Positions 49,191 through 58,590 of a stretch of DNA of 64,000 nucleotides are shown in pieces (the stretch's first letter is position 1; each line of letters opens with the position of its first letter). Source of the DNA: Buchnera aphidicola (Thelaxes suberi) (GTDB lineage Bacteria > Pseudomonadota > Gammaproteobacteria > Enterobacterales > Enterobacteriaceae); the NCBI RefSeq assembly GCF_964059005.1, contig NZ_OZ060389.1, positions 186,001 to 250,000 of the forward strand, written 5' to 3'. Position numbers and translations under genes: made by a program. Below the pieces are notes generated by a model that worked only from the letters and a program-made list of their open reading frames with translations, had not been told where the DNA came from and did no database searches.

Positions 49191-49820
49191 TTGAATAAAA
49201 AATTTTATTTTATGGCATTACCTTTAGCGGGAATAGTACAATCAGTTTATTTAATTCAGTTGTTAGCAAATACCGGAGTATTTCATGAAATTTATTTTTA
49301 CTCTTCAATGTATTCTATATCTGTATTAAAACCTAAGTCTATTCTATCAATATACGGCAATAAAGAAAAAAATATTAAATTAGGATTAGAAATATTATTA
49401 TGTATATTAAAATTGAATTATAAGTACAATGATTTATTCATTTTGTTAAAATATATTTTTAAACTAATATGTTTAGAAAAAAAATTAAGTTTTGATAAAA
49501 TATCAAAAAAGATAGTACAAAAAAAAATAAAATCTGTACTTTATTTTAAAAATAAAAATAAGAATTTATTAATTAAAAAATATGCTAAAATTTATTCAGA
49601 AATTGTATCTCCATTAGATTCAAAAATGATTATACAAGGGAAAGAAATCTATTTAAAAAACGCAGCTATTCAAGAAAAAATAAACGTTTTGATTTTAGCA
49701 GGATTAAGATCATGTGCTTTATGGAGGCAAATAGATGGGAATCAATTAAAAATTATTTTTTTTAAAAAATATATTATTAAAGAAATAGAAATACTTTTAA
49801 GTGATTTACGTAAGTTTTAA
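49191..49820 (+). CDS. hflD: High frequency lysogenization protein HflD homologue (TTG start)
   Basis: Membrane-associated protein of the HflD (YcfC) family; its role in a symbiont without phage is unknown. The 209-residue protein resembles E. coli HflD (213): ALPLAGIVQSVYLIQLLA at the start, GLEILLCIL, ICLEKKLS and LAGLRSCALWRQIDG. The start is TTG at 49191, 9 nt after AGGA (49178-49181), and it aligns exactly with the E. coli N terminus. The first ATG at 49212 would have no ribosome-binding site. Position between mnmA and purB supports the assignment. Confidence 0.9.
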   Translation: MNKKFYFMALPLAGIVQSVYLIQLLANTGVFHEIYFYSSMYSISVLKPKSILSIYGNKEKNIKLGLEILLCILKLNYKYNDLFILLKYIFKLICLEKKLSFDKISKKIVQKKIKSVLYFKNKNKNLLIKKYAKIYSEIVSPLDSKMIIQGKEIYLKNAAIQEKINVLILAGLRSCALWRQIDGNQLKIIFFKKYIIKEIEILLSDLRKF

Positions 49821-49856
49821 GTTAAATTATTAATATTAAAATAAGGTTTTAATAAA

Positions 49857-51224
49857 ATGTATAGTTTTACATTAACTTCTATTTCTCCTTTAGATGGTCG
49901 TTATCATTCAGTATTAATACAGTTACGTAATATTTTTAGTGAATATGCTCTTATAAAATTTCGTATTAAAATAGAATTAGATTGGTTTATACAACTTTCA
50001 TTAATTAAACAGATAAATAATTTACCTTATTTTTCTGAAAAAGATTACAAATTCATTAATAATATATATAATAATTTTAATGAAAATGAAGCTTTATCTA
50101 TTAAAAATATAGAAATGAAAACTGAACATGATGTAAAATCAGTAGAATACTATATTAAATCAAAATTTTCTTTACATGATAAATTAAAAAATTTTAAAGA
50201 ATTTATACATTTTGGATGTACATCTGATGATATAAATAATTTATCGTATGCATTAATGTTACAAAAAAATAGAAGATTAATTATTTTACCATATTGGAAA
50301 AACATTAGTTTTTATTTTAAAAAGTTATCGATACAATATAAAAATGTACCACTACTTGCTCGTACACACGGACAACCAGCTACTCCTAGTACTGTAGGGA
50401 AGGAATTTTTAAATTTTTATTATCGTCTTCAGAGGCAAATTAAAAAAATAAAAAAAATAGAAATTTTAGGTAAATTTAATGGTTCAACAGGGAATTATAA
50501 CGCTCTTTCTTTAGCTTATCCTGAAATTGATTGGCAACATATATCTCGTAATTTTGTTAATTCTTTTGGGTTTACTTGGAATGCTTACACTACTCAAATT
50601 GAACCACATGACTATATATTAGATTTTTTATCTTGTATTGCATCATTTAATTCTATTTTAATAGATTTTAATAGAGATATGTGGGGTTATATTTCTCTTA
50701 ATTATTTTTCTCAAAAAATTAAAAAAGATATAATAGGTTCATCTATAATGCCTCATAAAATTAATCCTATTAATTTTGAAAATTCAGAAGGAAATTTAGG
50801 CTTATCTAATGCTATTATTTATCATATGAATGCACATTTACCATTATCAAGATGGCAAAGAGATTTAACTGATTCAACTTTATTAAGAAACTTGGGTGTT
50901 ATTTTTGGTTATTCTGTCATAGGATATAGTTCCTTATTAAAAGGATTGAAAAAAATTAATATACAACAAGACATAATTAAAAAAGACTTAGATAATCATT
51001 GGGAAATTTTGTGTGAAGGTATTCAAACAGTAATGCGTAAATATAATATTAAAAATTCCTATGAATCATTAAAAGTATTGTCCAACCATAATCAAATAGA
51101 CAAAAAAATATTAAGAAATTTTATTATGAAATTAAATATCCCAAAACAAGAGAAAGAAAAATTATATGGATTACATCCTTCTAATTATATTGGATATGCA
51201 TCAAAAATAGTGGATTTTTTATAA
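49857..51224 (+). CDS. purB: Adenylosuccinate lyase
   Basis: Acts in AMP formation from IMP and in purine synthesis. The 455-residue protein (456 in E. coli) shows SPLDGRYHSVL, HFGCTSDDINNLSYAL, RTHGQPATPSTVGKE with the catalytic His, and the fumarase-family signature SSIMPHKINPINFENSEGN. AAGG precedes the ATG. A 20-bp A/T palindrome at 51238-51257 follows the stop and might act as a weak terminator. Confidence 0.97.
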   Translation: MYSFTLTSISPLDGRYHSVLIQLRNIFSEYALIKFRIKIELDWFIQLSLIKQINNLPYFSEKDYKFINNIYNNFNENEALSIKNIEMKTEHDVKSVEYYIKSKFSLHDKLKNFKEFIHFGCTSDDINNLSYALMLQKNRRLIILPYWKNISFYFKKLSIQYKNVPLLARTHGQPATPSTVGKEFLNFYYRLQRQIKKIKKIEILGKFNGSTGNYNALSLAYPEIDWQHISRNFVNSFGFTWNAYTTQIEPHDYILDFLSCIASFNSILIDFNRDMWGYISLNYFSQKIKKDIIGSSIMPHKINPINFENSEGNLGLSNAIIYHMNAHLPLSRWQRDLTDSTLLRNLGVIFGYSVIGYSSLLKGLKKINIQQDIIKKDLDNHWEILCEGIQTVMRKYNIKNSYESLKVLSNHNQIDKKILRNFIMKLNIPKQEKEKLYGLHPSNYIGYASKIVDFL

Positions 51225-51346
51225 TTATTCTTTAAATTTACTATTTTAAAATAGTAAGTTATAATAATAAATATTATTCAATTTAGAATGTTAGATTTAA
51301 TTTATTAAACAAATATTAATTATTCAATAAAAATAGGAATTTTTTT

Positions 51347-51982
51347 ATGAAAAAAAGCATTTTAATTTCATTATTATTTTTAATGTCCGGTTGTACTAAT
51401 TTTAAAGATACTAATGCTAAATATTATTACGATACTATCAAACTTAATATTTCTAAAAGAAATACAATGATATTGTGGTCGGATATAATACATAATGCAT
51501 CAAAAAAATATATGATTGAAGAGAAATTAATCAATGCTATTGTATATGTAAAATCTCATGGTAATCCTGTTTCTATTAATACTGATGGAGAAGTCGGATT
51601 AATGCATGTAAAAGGTAATATAATGGGTAAAAAAGTATATAATAGTGAATCAAAAAAAGGGACTCCTTCTTTATTTGTATTATTAAATCCTAGAACTAAT
51701 ATTGATATTGGATGTAAATTTATTCAGTTATTACAAAATTATGATTTAAAAGGTATTAAAAACAAAAAGTCTTTAATTTATGCAACAGTACTTTCTTATA
51801 CTCATGGATCAAGAAGTTTATTTCATCTTTTCGATCTAAATAGAATAAGAGCGATAGAAAAAATTAATGCTATGTCATCAAAAGAATTCTTTCAATATAT
51901 TGAAACATATTATCCTTCATCAAAAGCTATTAAAGAGTTAAAAAATATAATTTCAATATATAATGAAATACGATTAAAATAA
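51347..51982 (+). CDS. mltE: MltE/EmtA-type murein transglycosylase, catalytic Glu replaced by Lys
   Basis: Lipoprotein of the lytic transglycosylase family. A signal peptide with lipobox LMSGC (Cys16) is present, followed by an SLT-like domain aligned along E. coli EmtA (203 residues; 211 here): INAIVYVKSHGNP, DGEVGLMHVK and SYTHGSRSL. The family's catalytic Glu in the ES motif (AIIAIESGGNP in E. coli) is Lys69 here, codon AAA at 51551-51553, a single G-to-A change from GAA. The QLK motif is also altered to HVK. The frame is otherwise intact. With no murein genes in the dcw cluster, loss of catalysis is plausible and a structural role is possible. Confidence 0.85.
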   Translation: MKKSILISLLFLMSGCTNFKDTNAKYYYDTIKLNISKRNTMILWSDIIHNASKKYMIEEKLINAIVYVKSHGNPVSINTDGEVGLMHVKGNIMGKKVYNSESKKGTPSLFVLLNPRTNIDIGCKFIQLLQNYDLKGIKNKKSLIYATVLSYTHGSRSLFHLFDLNRIRAIEKINAMSSKEFFQYIETYYPSSKAIKELKNIISIYNEIRLK

Positions 51983-52007
51983 TAATTAAATTGTATAAAA
52001 ATACATT

Positions 52008-52766
52008 ATGTTATCTGGAAAAAAGATATTAATAATAGGGGTTACTAATACTAATTCCATTGCGTTTGGTATTGCTAAATCTATGCATCAACATAAAGCA
52101 ACATTAGCATTTAGTTATCAGTATAAAAAATTAAAAAAAAGAATTATTAATTTAGCAAAAAAATTAGATTCTAAAATAGTTATTGAATGTAATTTAAATA
52201 AGAAAAAAAATATTAAATTATTGTTTCAACAATTAAAAAGTTATTGGAATCATTTTGATGGGATTGTGCATTCAGTTGCTTTTGCTCCTATCACTAGTTT
52301 TAAAAAAGATTATATTAATTCTATTACAAAAAAAAGTTTTTTGATTACACATGAAATCACTTCTTATACATTTGTAGCTTTAGCAAAATATAGTCAACAT
52401 ATGTTAAAGGAAGGTTCATCTTTACTAACTTTATCATTTTTAGGATCTCAAAGAGCAATTCCATATTATAATGTTATGGGTGTTGCAAAAGCATCTTTAG
52501 AATCTAATATACGATATATGGCTTATTCATTAGGGCAAAAAAAAATTCGTGTTAATGGAATATCAGCTCCGCCTATAAGAACAGTATCATCAGTATCAAT
52601 TAATAATTTTACAAAATTAATGGATCAATATGAAAATAATAAACCATTAAAAAATGAATTAAATATTTATGATATCGGTAATGTTGCTTCTTTTTTATGT
52701 TCAGATTTGTCTAATGGTATATCAGGTCAGATTATTTATGTTGATGCAGGTTATAGTATTTTATGA
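52008..52766 (+). CDS. fabI: Enoyl-[acyl-carrier-protein] reductase (NADH)
   Basis: Last step of each fatty-acid elongation round. The 252-residue short-chain reductase has the NAD-binding start GKKILIIGVTNTNSIAFGIA and the active-site Tyr-x6-Lys in YYNVMGVAKASLE. The neighbouring Tyr146 of E. coli is Phe (SFLG), as in mycobacterial InhA, so this should be tolerated. The C terminus GNVASFLCSDLSNGISGQI is normal. It starts 25 bp after mltE without a clear Shine-Dalgarno. It works with FabZ. Confidence 0.96.
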   Translation: MLSGKKILIIGVTNTNSIAFGIAKSMHQHKATLAFSYQYKKLKKRIINLAKKLDSKIVIECNLNKKKNIKLLFQQLKSYWNHFDGIVHSVAFAPITSFKKDYINSITKKSFLITHEITSYTFVALAKYSQHMLKEGSSLLTLSFLGSQRAIPYYNVMGVAKASLESNIRYMAYSLGQKKIRVNGISAPPIRTVSSVSINNFTKLMDQYENNKPLKNELNIYDIGNVASFLCSDLSNGISGQIIYVDAGYSIL

Positions 52767-52987
52767 AAATCAATGTTTAAATTTAAATATGTTTTTGTAT
52801 TTTTATTAAAAATTTTAAAATTAAATTCAAATTTAAATTTGTTGTATTTATTTATATTATAAGTAAAAAAAATATTATTTATTTGATCTACAATTTATAA
52901 TATTTAAATATTTATTAATTTATTTTTAATATACAATGAATATTTTTATTAAATCATTTATTTCTTTTCACATTAGGTTTATCTAAT

Positions 52988-54937
52988 ATGTTTCAAAATA
53001 ACACTCTATTAAAACAATTAAAACAATCTTTCGAAATTACAAAAAATAGATTTGAAGGTGTTGTTAAAGGAACAAAAAAAGGATTTGGATTTTTAGATGT
53101 TGATTCTAAAAAAAGTTATTTTATTCCTCCTATTTATATGAAGAAAGTTATGCATGGAGATCGGATAATTGCAATAATAGAAAAAGAAAATGAACGCGTT
53201 ATTGCTAAACCGATACAATTAGTCGAACCTTTTTTAAAATATTTTGTAGGTAAAATTTTTAAGCAACATACAAAAACATATATAATTCCTGAGCACCCTT
53301 TACTGAATCAATTAATTGTATGTAATACAAGTATTTTTAAAGAAAGATTGTTTAAAAATAATGATTGGGTTATTGCGCATTTAGTAAAACATAAACTTAA
53401 TGGAAACTTATTTTTTTATGCAAATATAGTGGAATTTATTATTGATGATAAAGATAGTTTTAAACCCTGGCTAATTATTTTATCTAAATACAATATTAGT
53501 AAAAAATGTATTGATACTGATATTAAAAAATATAAAAATATAGATAATAATGTTAGAAAAGATTTATCATCAATTAATTTTATTACAATTGATAATTGCA
53601 ATACTAAAGATATAGATGATGCTATTTTTATAAAAAAAAATCGGTTAAATCAATTTGTAATTTATATTGCTATATCAGATCCAACAGCATATATTCCATA
53701 TTTAAGTGATATGGATTCTATTGCATTAAAAAGAGGATTCACAAATTATTTACCTGGTTTTAATATTCCTATGCTTCCAAGAGAATTATCGGAAGACACA
53801 TATTCTTTGAAGGAAAAAAAACGACGTGCAGTTTTAATATGTAAAACAATTGTAGATCAAAATGGGTTCATAGTACAAAAAAGTATAAAATTTTTTTTAG
53901 CTTGGATTATTTCTAAGTCACAACTTTCGTATAAACAAGTTGCCCAGTGGATTAATAAAAAAAATATACTGTGGCAACCTAAAAATCAATTTATTGAAGA
54001 ACAAATTAATTTGTTGTTAGATTTTTGTAAAATTAGAATGCTATGGAGAAAGTATAATTGCATATCTTTTAAAGATAAAATTGAATATCAATTTCATTTT
54101 AGTAAAGATAATGAAATTACTTATATTTCTTCAGAATATAGGAATATAGCTCATCATATGGTTGAAGAAGCAATGGTATTAGCTAATCATGCTGCAGGTA
54201 TTTATTTAAAACAAAAAATTAATTTTGGTATATTTAATACTCATAATGGTTTTGAAAAAAATCATATTGAACAGTTAAATAAATTTTTATCACAAAATTA
54301 TATTCCTTTTACTATCAATAGAAATTCTACATTAGAAGATTTTTGTACAATAATGAAATATATATATTCATTATCAAATGAATATATTGAGTATAGAATG
54401 AGAAAATTTCAATCTTTTGGAGAATTAAGTCTACAAGCAAAACCACATTTTGCTTTAGGTTTAAATATATATGCGACATGGACTTCTCCTATTCGTAAAT
54501 ATACTGATATGATTAATCATAGATTAATTAAATCAACTTTAGTTAAAAATAATCAATATTGTATTTTTTTAAGTAAAAATATTATTAGTAGTATTTTGGA
54601 GATAAAAAAAAGAAACCGTATTGCTGAAAAAGAAATTCAAGAGTGGTTATATTTTATATATATTTATAAAAATAACTATATTAATAAAGACTATATTGCA
54701 GAAATTATAGATGTTAATTCTAGTGGAATACGTGTAAAATTATTAAGTATTGGTGTAATAGTATTTGTTCCATCTTGTTTTTTACATAATATAAAAAAAA
54801 ATATTATTTGTAAAAGAGAAGAAGGAATAATATATATAAACAATAAACCTATGTATCGTGTAACCGATAAAATTAAAGTAAAAATTATTGAAATAAATAA
54901 ATCTAATAGAAATATTATAGCTACATTATGTAATTAA
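52988..54937 (+). CDS. rnb: Exoribonuclease II
   Basis: 3'-5' processive RNase that degrades single-stranded RNA. The 649-residue protein (644 in E. coli) begins MFQNNTLLKQLKQS like its homologue, with cold-shock domains (GFGFLDVDSKKSYFIPP), the RNB catalytic domain with its Asp cluster in IDNCNTKDIDDAIF, the family motif YATWTSPIRKYTDMINHR, and a C-terminal S1 domain. fabI precedes it, as in Buchnera maps. Confidence 0.97.
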   Translation: MFQNNTLLKQLKQSFEITKNRFEGVVKGTKKGFGFLDVDSKKSYFIPPIYMKKVMHGDRIIAIIEKENERVIAKPIQLVEPFLKYFVGKIFKQHTKTYIIPEHPLLNQLIVCNTSIFKERLFKNNDWVIAHLVKHKLNGNLFFYANIVEFIIDDKDSFKPWLIILSKYNISKKCIDTDIKKYKNIDNNVRKDLSSINFITIDNCNTKDIDDAIFIKKNRLNQFVIYIAISDPTAYIPYLSDMDSIALKRGFTNYLPGFNIPMLPRELSEDTYSLKEKKRRAVLICKTIVDQNGFIVQKSIKFFLAWIISKSQLSYKQVAQWINKKNILWQPKNQFIEEQINLLLDFCKIRMLWRKYNCISFKDKIEYQFHFSKDNEITYISSEYRNIAHHMVEEAMVLANHAAGIYLKQKINFGIFNTHNGFEKNHIEQLNKFLSQNYIPFTINRNSTLEDFCTIMKYIYSLSNEYIEYRMRKFQSFGELSLQAKPHFALGLNIYATWTSPIRKYTDMINHRLIKSTLVKNNQYCIFLSKNIISSILEIKKRNRIAEKEIQEWLYFIYIYKNNYINKDYIAEIIDVNSSGIRVKLLSIGVIVFVPSCFLHNIKKNIICKREEGIIYINNKPMYRVTDKIKVKIIEINKSNRNIIATLCN

Positions 54938-55278
54938 GTTATTTTTTTAAAATGCTGTATCACAAATTTAAAGTATTTAAACAAATAAATAATTAATATT
55001 AAAAAAATAAAGTATTGCAAAATTTTTTTTACTGCTTTATTTTAATAAAATTTATTTTATTAAAAGTATTTTTTTTGTATATTTTTATTTTTAGAAATAT
55101 AATTAATCGTATTAATTAAATAGTATTTAACATATTTATTGAAATATTTAAATATTTTTAATTATAAATAATTTATTTTTTTTATAAAATTTATTTTATT
55201 AACATATTAAAAAATTGTATTTTTACTCAGCATTTTAAATTTTTATTATTTTAATTTTAATTTAAGATAGGAGTAAAT
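54938..55278. other. Gene-free spacer between rnb and ychE
   Basis: A 341-bp A/T-rich spacer. An imperfect hairpin around 55004-55043 (AAAATAAAG with CTTTATTTT plus a few extra pairs) could end rnb transcription. A clear AGGAG site precedes ychE. No gene or RNA is recognised. Confidence 0.45.
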
Positions 55279-55917
55279 ATGCATTTTATTTTTTCAGATA
55301 TTTCAGTATATTTAAATTTTTTTGTTAGTTTGTTTGCTTTAGTCAATCCTATTGGAATGATTCCCATTTTTACTACGATGACAAATCATTTTTCTGTAGA
55401 AGAAAGAAATAAAACTAATTATATTACTAATATAAGCGTTTTTATTATATTATCAATATCATTAATTTTAGGAAATAGTGTATTGTGTTTTTTTGGTATT
55501 TCTATGAATGCATTTCGTATTTCTGGTGGGGTTTTAATATCCATTATTGCAATGTCTATGATTAATGGTACGCTAATTAAAAAAAATAAAATTCATAAAA
55601 AAGAGATTATTTCAGATACTAATATTGGAATTGTTCCATTAGCCATGCCATTAATAGCTGGTCCTGGAGCTATTAGCACGACAATTATGTGGGGTATGCA
55701 GTATTCAGGAATTATAAATATGATCATAGGAAGTATTATAATAGCATTTTTTACATTTTTTTGTTGGATGCTATTTCGTACAGCACCTATTATTGTTTCT
55801 ATATTAGGTTCAACAGGAATTAATATTATTACTCGTATTATGGGGTTATTATTAATGGCATTAGGAATTGAATTAATTATAAGAGGAATATCTGTTTTAT
55901 TTCCGAGTTTATTATAA
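55279..55917 (+). CDS. ychE: MarC-family (UPF0056) inner membrane protein YchE
   Basis: Predicted multi-pass inner-membrane protein of the MarC/YchE family, transport function unproven. The 212-residue sequence has about six hydrophobic helices and aligns along its length with E. coli YchE (215): FALVNPIGMIPIF, FRISGGVLISIIAMSMI, PLAMPLIAGPGAISTTI and TRIMGLLLMALGIELI. The AGGAG site fixes the start. It stands alone between rnb and lipB. Confidence 0.9.
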   Translation: MHFIFSDISVYLNFFVSLFALVNPIGMIPIFTTMTNHFSVEERNKTNYITNISVFIILSISLILGNSVLCFFGISMNAFRISGGVLISIIAMSMINGTLIKKNKIHKKEIISDTNIGIVPLAMPLIAGPGAISTTIMWGMQYSGIINMIIGSIIIAFFTFFCWMLFRTAPIIVSILGSTGINIITRIMGLLLMALGIELIIRGISVLFPSLL

Positions 55918-55987
55918 AATTTTTATTATTTAAAATTTTTTAAATATCTTTTTAGAGTAATCATTATTTAATTTAAATATTAAAACT

Positions 55988-56662
55988 ATGTTTGATAATA
56001 ATAAAGTTATTATTTCTAATAAAATGTTGATAAGAAAACTAGGGATGCAAAAATGGAGTTTTATTTTTAATAAAATGAACCATTTTACCAATCAACGTAA
56101 TAGTAGTACATATGATGAAATTTGGTTAACAGAACATGAACCTATATTTACTATAGGTCAAACTAGAAATATGCATCAGCAAAGTAATGCTATTTTTTTA
56201 CATAAAAATATTCCGGTTAGGTATAGCAATAGGGGGGGTAAAATTACTTATCATGGTCCAGGACAACAATTAATATATTTTTTAATTGATTTAAAACGAT
56301 GTCAATTAAGTATTTTTAATTTGATTGAAAAAATAAAAAAAATAATTATTAGAACTTTAAAATTTTTTTTTATTCATAGCATTGCTGGAATTAAACATCC
56401 AGGTATTTATATTGAAGATAAAAAAATTAGTTCTTTTGGTTTAAAAATTCAAAGAGGTTGTTCATTACATGGATGTAGTTTAAATGTTAAAATGGATTTA
56501 ACTCCATTTAATTATATTTATCCTTGTGGAATAAGAAACATTAAAATGACGCAAATATCAGATTTTATTTTTAATATTTCAATGAATCAAGTACAGAACG
56601 TTTTAATTAAAGAAATTAGTAATATTTTTATGAGTAAAATACGTATTGTATATGGTTTTTAA
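55988..56662 (+). CDS. lipB: Octanoyl-ACP:protein octanoyltransferase LipB
   Basis: Transfers octanoate from acyl carrier protein to the lipoyl domain lysine, here that of AceF. The 224-residue protein has the family motif RGGKITYHGPGQQLIYF, the catalytic Lys in EDKKISSFGLKIQRGCSLHG and the catalytic Cys in YPCGIRNIKM. It precedes lipA by 75 bp and together they complete lipoate synthesis. Note the GGGGGG tract in the RGGK codons (56232-56237). Confidence 0.95.
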   Translation: MFDNNKVIISNKMLIRKLGMQKWSFIFNKMNHFTNQRNSSTYDEIWLTEHEPIFTIGQTRNMHQQSNAIFLHKNIPVRYSNRGGKITYHGPGQQLIYFLIDLKRCQLSIFNLIEKIKKIIIRTLKFFFIHSIAGIKHPGIYIEDKKISSFGLKIQRGCSLHGCSLNVKMDLTPFNYIYPCGIRNIKMTQISDFIFNISMNQVQNVLIKEISNIFMSKIRIVYGF

Positions 56663-56737
56663 TAATAATTTTTCATAAAATAAAAAAATTTATTTTAAGT
56701 ATAGTATGAAATACTTGTATATATAAGGGTATAGAAT

Positions 56738-57685
56738 TTGGAGAAAATCACAAAACATTTTACACAGAATAATAAAAGAGACAATAATATTATAAAAAAC
56801 AAAAAACCTGATTGGATTAAAATAAAATTACTAATAGATAATAATAAAATTAACGCAATGAAGTCAACTTTAAGAACACATAATTTATTTTCTGTATGTG
56901 AAGAAGCTCAATGTCCTAATTTACAAGATTGCTTTAATCGTGGAACTGCTACTTTTATGATATTAGGTGCAATATGTACTCGAAAATGTCCTTTTTGCGC
57001 AGTTTCTAAAGGAAGACCTACATTACCTAATGCACATGAACCTAATCAATTAAAAGTAGTAATTAATAAATTAAACATTAAACATGTTGTGTTGACTTCA
57101 GTTACTAGAGATGATTTAAAAGATGGAGGTGCTCAACATTTTTTTGAATGTATTAAAGCAATAAAAAGCTTAAAAAAAAATATTAAGATTGAAATTTTAG
57201 TTCCTGATTTTAAAAATTGTTCAAATAATGCTGTATCAATTTTATCTAATGCATATCCAGATATATTTAATCATAACTTAGAAAGTGTTCCTAGAATATA
57301 CAAAGCAATTCGTCCAGGAGCTAATTATCAGCATTCATTAAATTTATTATTGAATTTTAAAAATATGAATCCAAATGTGATAACAAAATCTGGTATTATG
57401 ATAGGATTAGGGGAGAAAAAAAGCGAAATTATTAATGTAATAAGTGATTTAAAAACTCATAGAGTAGATATGATAACTATTGGTCAATATTTACAACCAA
57501 CTTCTTCACATTTTCCAGTTAAACATTATTATACTATTTCTGAATTTAATGATATAAAAAATCAAGCGTTATCTATTGGTTTTAGAAATGTTTTTTGCGG
57601 TCCTTTTGTTCGTTCTTCATATAATGCTGATGAACAATTTTTAAACAATACTTTTTCAAATAAAAATAATTTTTCTAATAATTAA
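56738..57685 (+). CDS. lipA: Lipoyl synthase (TTG start)
   Basis: Radical SAM enzyme that inserts two sulfurs into octanoyl chains. The 315 residues carry both cluster motifs: CEEAQCPNLQDC for the auxiliary cluster and CTRKCPFC for the radical SAM cluster, plus the C-terminal RSSYNADE with the cluster-ligating Ser. The start is TTG at 56738 with AAGG about 9 nt upstream; the next ATG would cut into the N-terminal region. It depends on Fe-S delivery, for which ErpA is a candidate. Confidence 0.95.
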   Translation: MEKITKHFTQNNKRDNNIIKNKKPDWIKIKLLIDNNKINAMKSTLRTHNLFSVCEEAQCPNLQDCFNRGTATFMILGAICTRKCPFCAVSKGRPTLPNAHEPNQLKVVINKLNIKHVVLTSVTRDDLKDGGAQHFFECIKAIKSLKKNIKIEILVPDFKNCSNNAVSILSNAYPDIFNHNLESVPRIYKAIRPGANYQHSLNLLLNFKNMNPNVITKSGIMIGLGEKKSEIINVISDLKTHRVDMITIGQYLQPTSSHFPVKHYYTISEFNDIKNQALSIGFRNVFCGPFVRSSYNADEQFLNNTFSNKNNFSNN

Positions 57686-57929
57686 TAATAGATATTATTT
57701 TTTATATTTTTAAATTAAAGATTTTTAATTACATTACGAATTAAAATAATTTATCTTTTAATTATTTCATATATGTTATTAATTTTTTACAATAATTTTT
57801 ACAATAATGTATCTATTATAGGAATTATTATAGATAATATCTATAGAATTTGTTTGTTTTGAATTTTTAATAAACCAAAATTTTTTTATAAAATATATTT
57901 TTATAAAATTTTTTAAAGGATTAATAAAA

Positions 57930-58508
57930 TTGAAAAAAATTGATCAAGCACAATTGCCTACGCCATGGGGTGATTTCAAAATTGTTGGATTTAAAGAAAT
58001 TGAAAATAAAAAAAATCATGTAGCATTATTACATGGAAAAATTATGTCTAATTCTCCAATTTTAGTACGAATTCATTCAGAATGTTTAACTGGAGATGCA
58101 TTATTTAGTTTAAGATGTGATTGTGGCATGCAATTACAAGAATCTTTTAAAAAAATTACAGAAGAAGGTTCTGGAGTTTTAATATATCACCGACAAGAAG
58201 GAAGAAATATTGGATTATTAAACAAAATTAGAGCATATGCTTTACAAGATAAAGGATTGGATACTGTTGAAGCTAACCATGTTTTAGGTTTTTCTGCAGA
58301 TGAAAGAAGTTTTGTTTCTTGTGTTAAGATATTGAACTTATTAAATATAAAAAAAATTAAATTGCTTACTAATAATCCATTAAAAATACAAACGTTATCT
58401 AAATTAGGTATTGAAGTTATTGAGAGAGTTAAACTAATAATTAAGAAAAATAAAAAAAATAGTGAATATTTAAGTACTAAAGAAAAAAAAATGGGGCATT
58501 TATTTTAA
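57930..58508 (+). CDS. ribA: GTP cyclohydrolase II (TTG start)
   Basis: First step of riboflavin synthesis: opens GTP to a pyrimidine. The 192-residue protein (196 in E. coli) has the zinc cysteines in [15 protein letters not shown], the catalytic [20 protein letters not shown], and [12 protein letters not shown] 57930 is preceded at 9 nt by AAAGGA (57915-57920). Riboflavin supports FAD enzymes such as LpdA and IlvI. pyrF, which lies nearby in less reduced relatives, is not seen. Confidence 0.96.
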   Translation: MKKIDQAQLPTPWGDFKIVGFKEIENKKNHVALLHGKIMSNSPILVRIHSECLTGDALFSLRCDCGMQLQESFKKITEEGSGVLIYHRQEGRNIGLLNKIRAYALQDKGLDTVEANHVLGFSADERSFVSCVKILNLLNIKKIKLLTNNPLKIQTLSKLGIEVIERVKLIIKKNKKNSEYLSTKEKKMGHLF

Positions 58509-58522
58509 AATTTATTTAATTT

Positions 58523-58560
58523 ATAATTGTAAAAAAATAAATAAATTTTTTTACAATTAT
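58523..58560. terminator. Terminator between convergent ribA and sppA
   Basis: A perfect 15-bp stem (58523-58537 with 58546-58560) encloses an 8-nt loop. Seven A residues sit at the end of the left arm and seven T at the start of the right arm. It lies 14 bp after ribA and 30 bp before the sppA stop, so it may serve both strands. Confidence 0.65.
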
Positions 58561-58590
58561 TTCTAATTTTATTTAATCATAAACTGATTA

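Noticed and set aside
52430..52500. FabI Tyr146 replaced by Phe as a sign of inactivation
   Set aside because: The essential Tyr-x6-Lys pair is present and mycobacterial InhA naturally has Phe at this position.
56230..56240. GGGGGG tract in lipB as a possible G-quadruplex or foreign insert
   Set aside because: It is a single tract that encodes the invariant Arg-Gly-Gly-Lys of the LipB active site, so protein constraint explains it.
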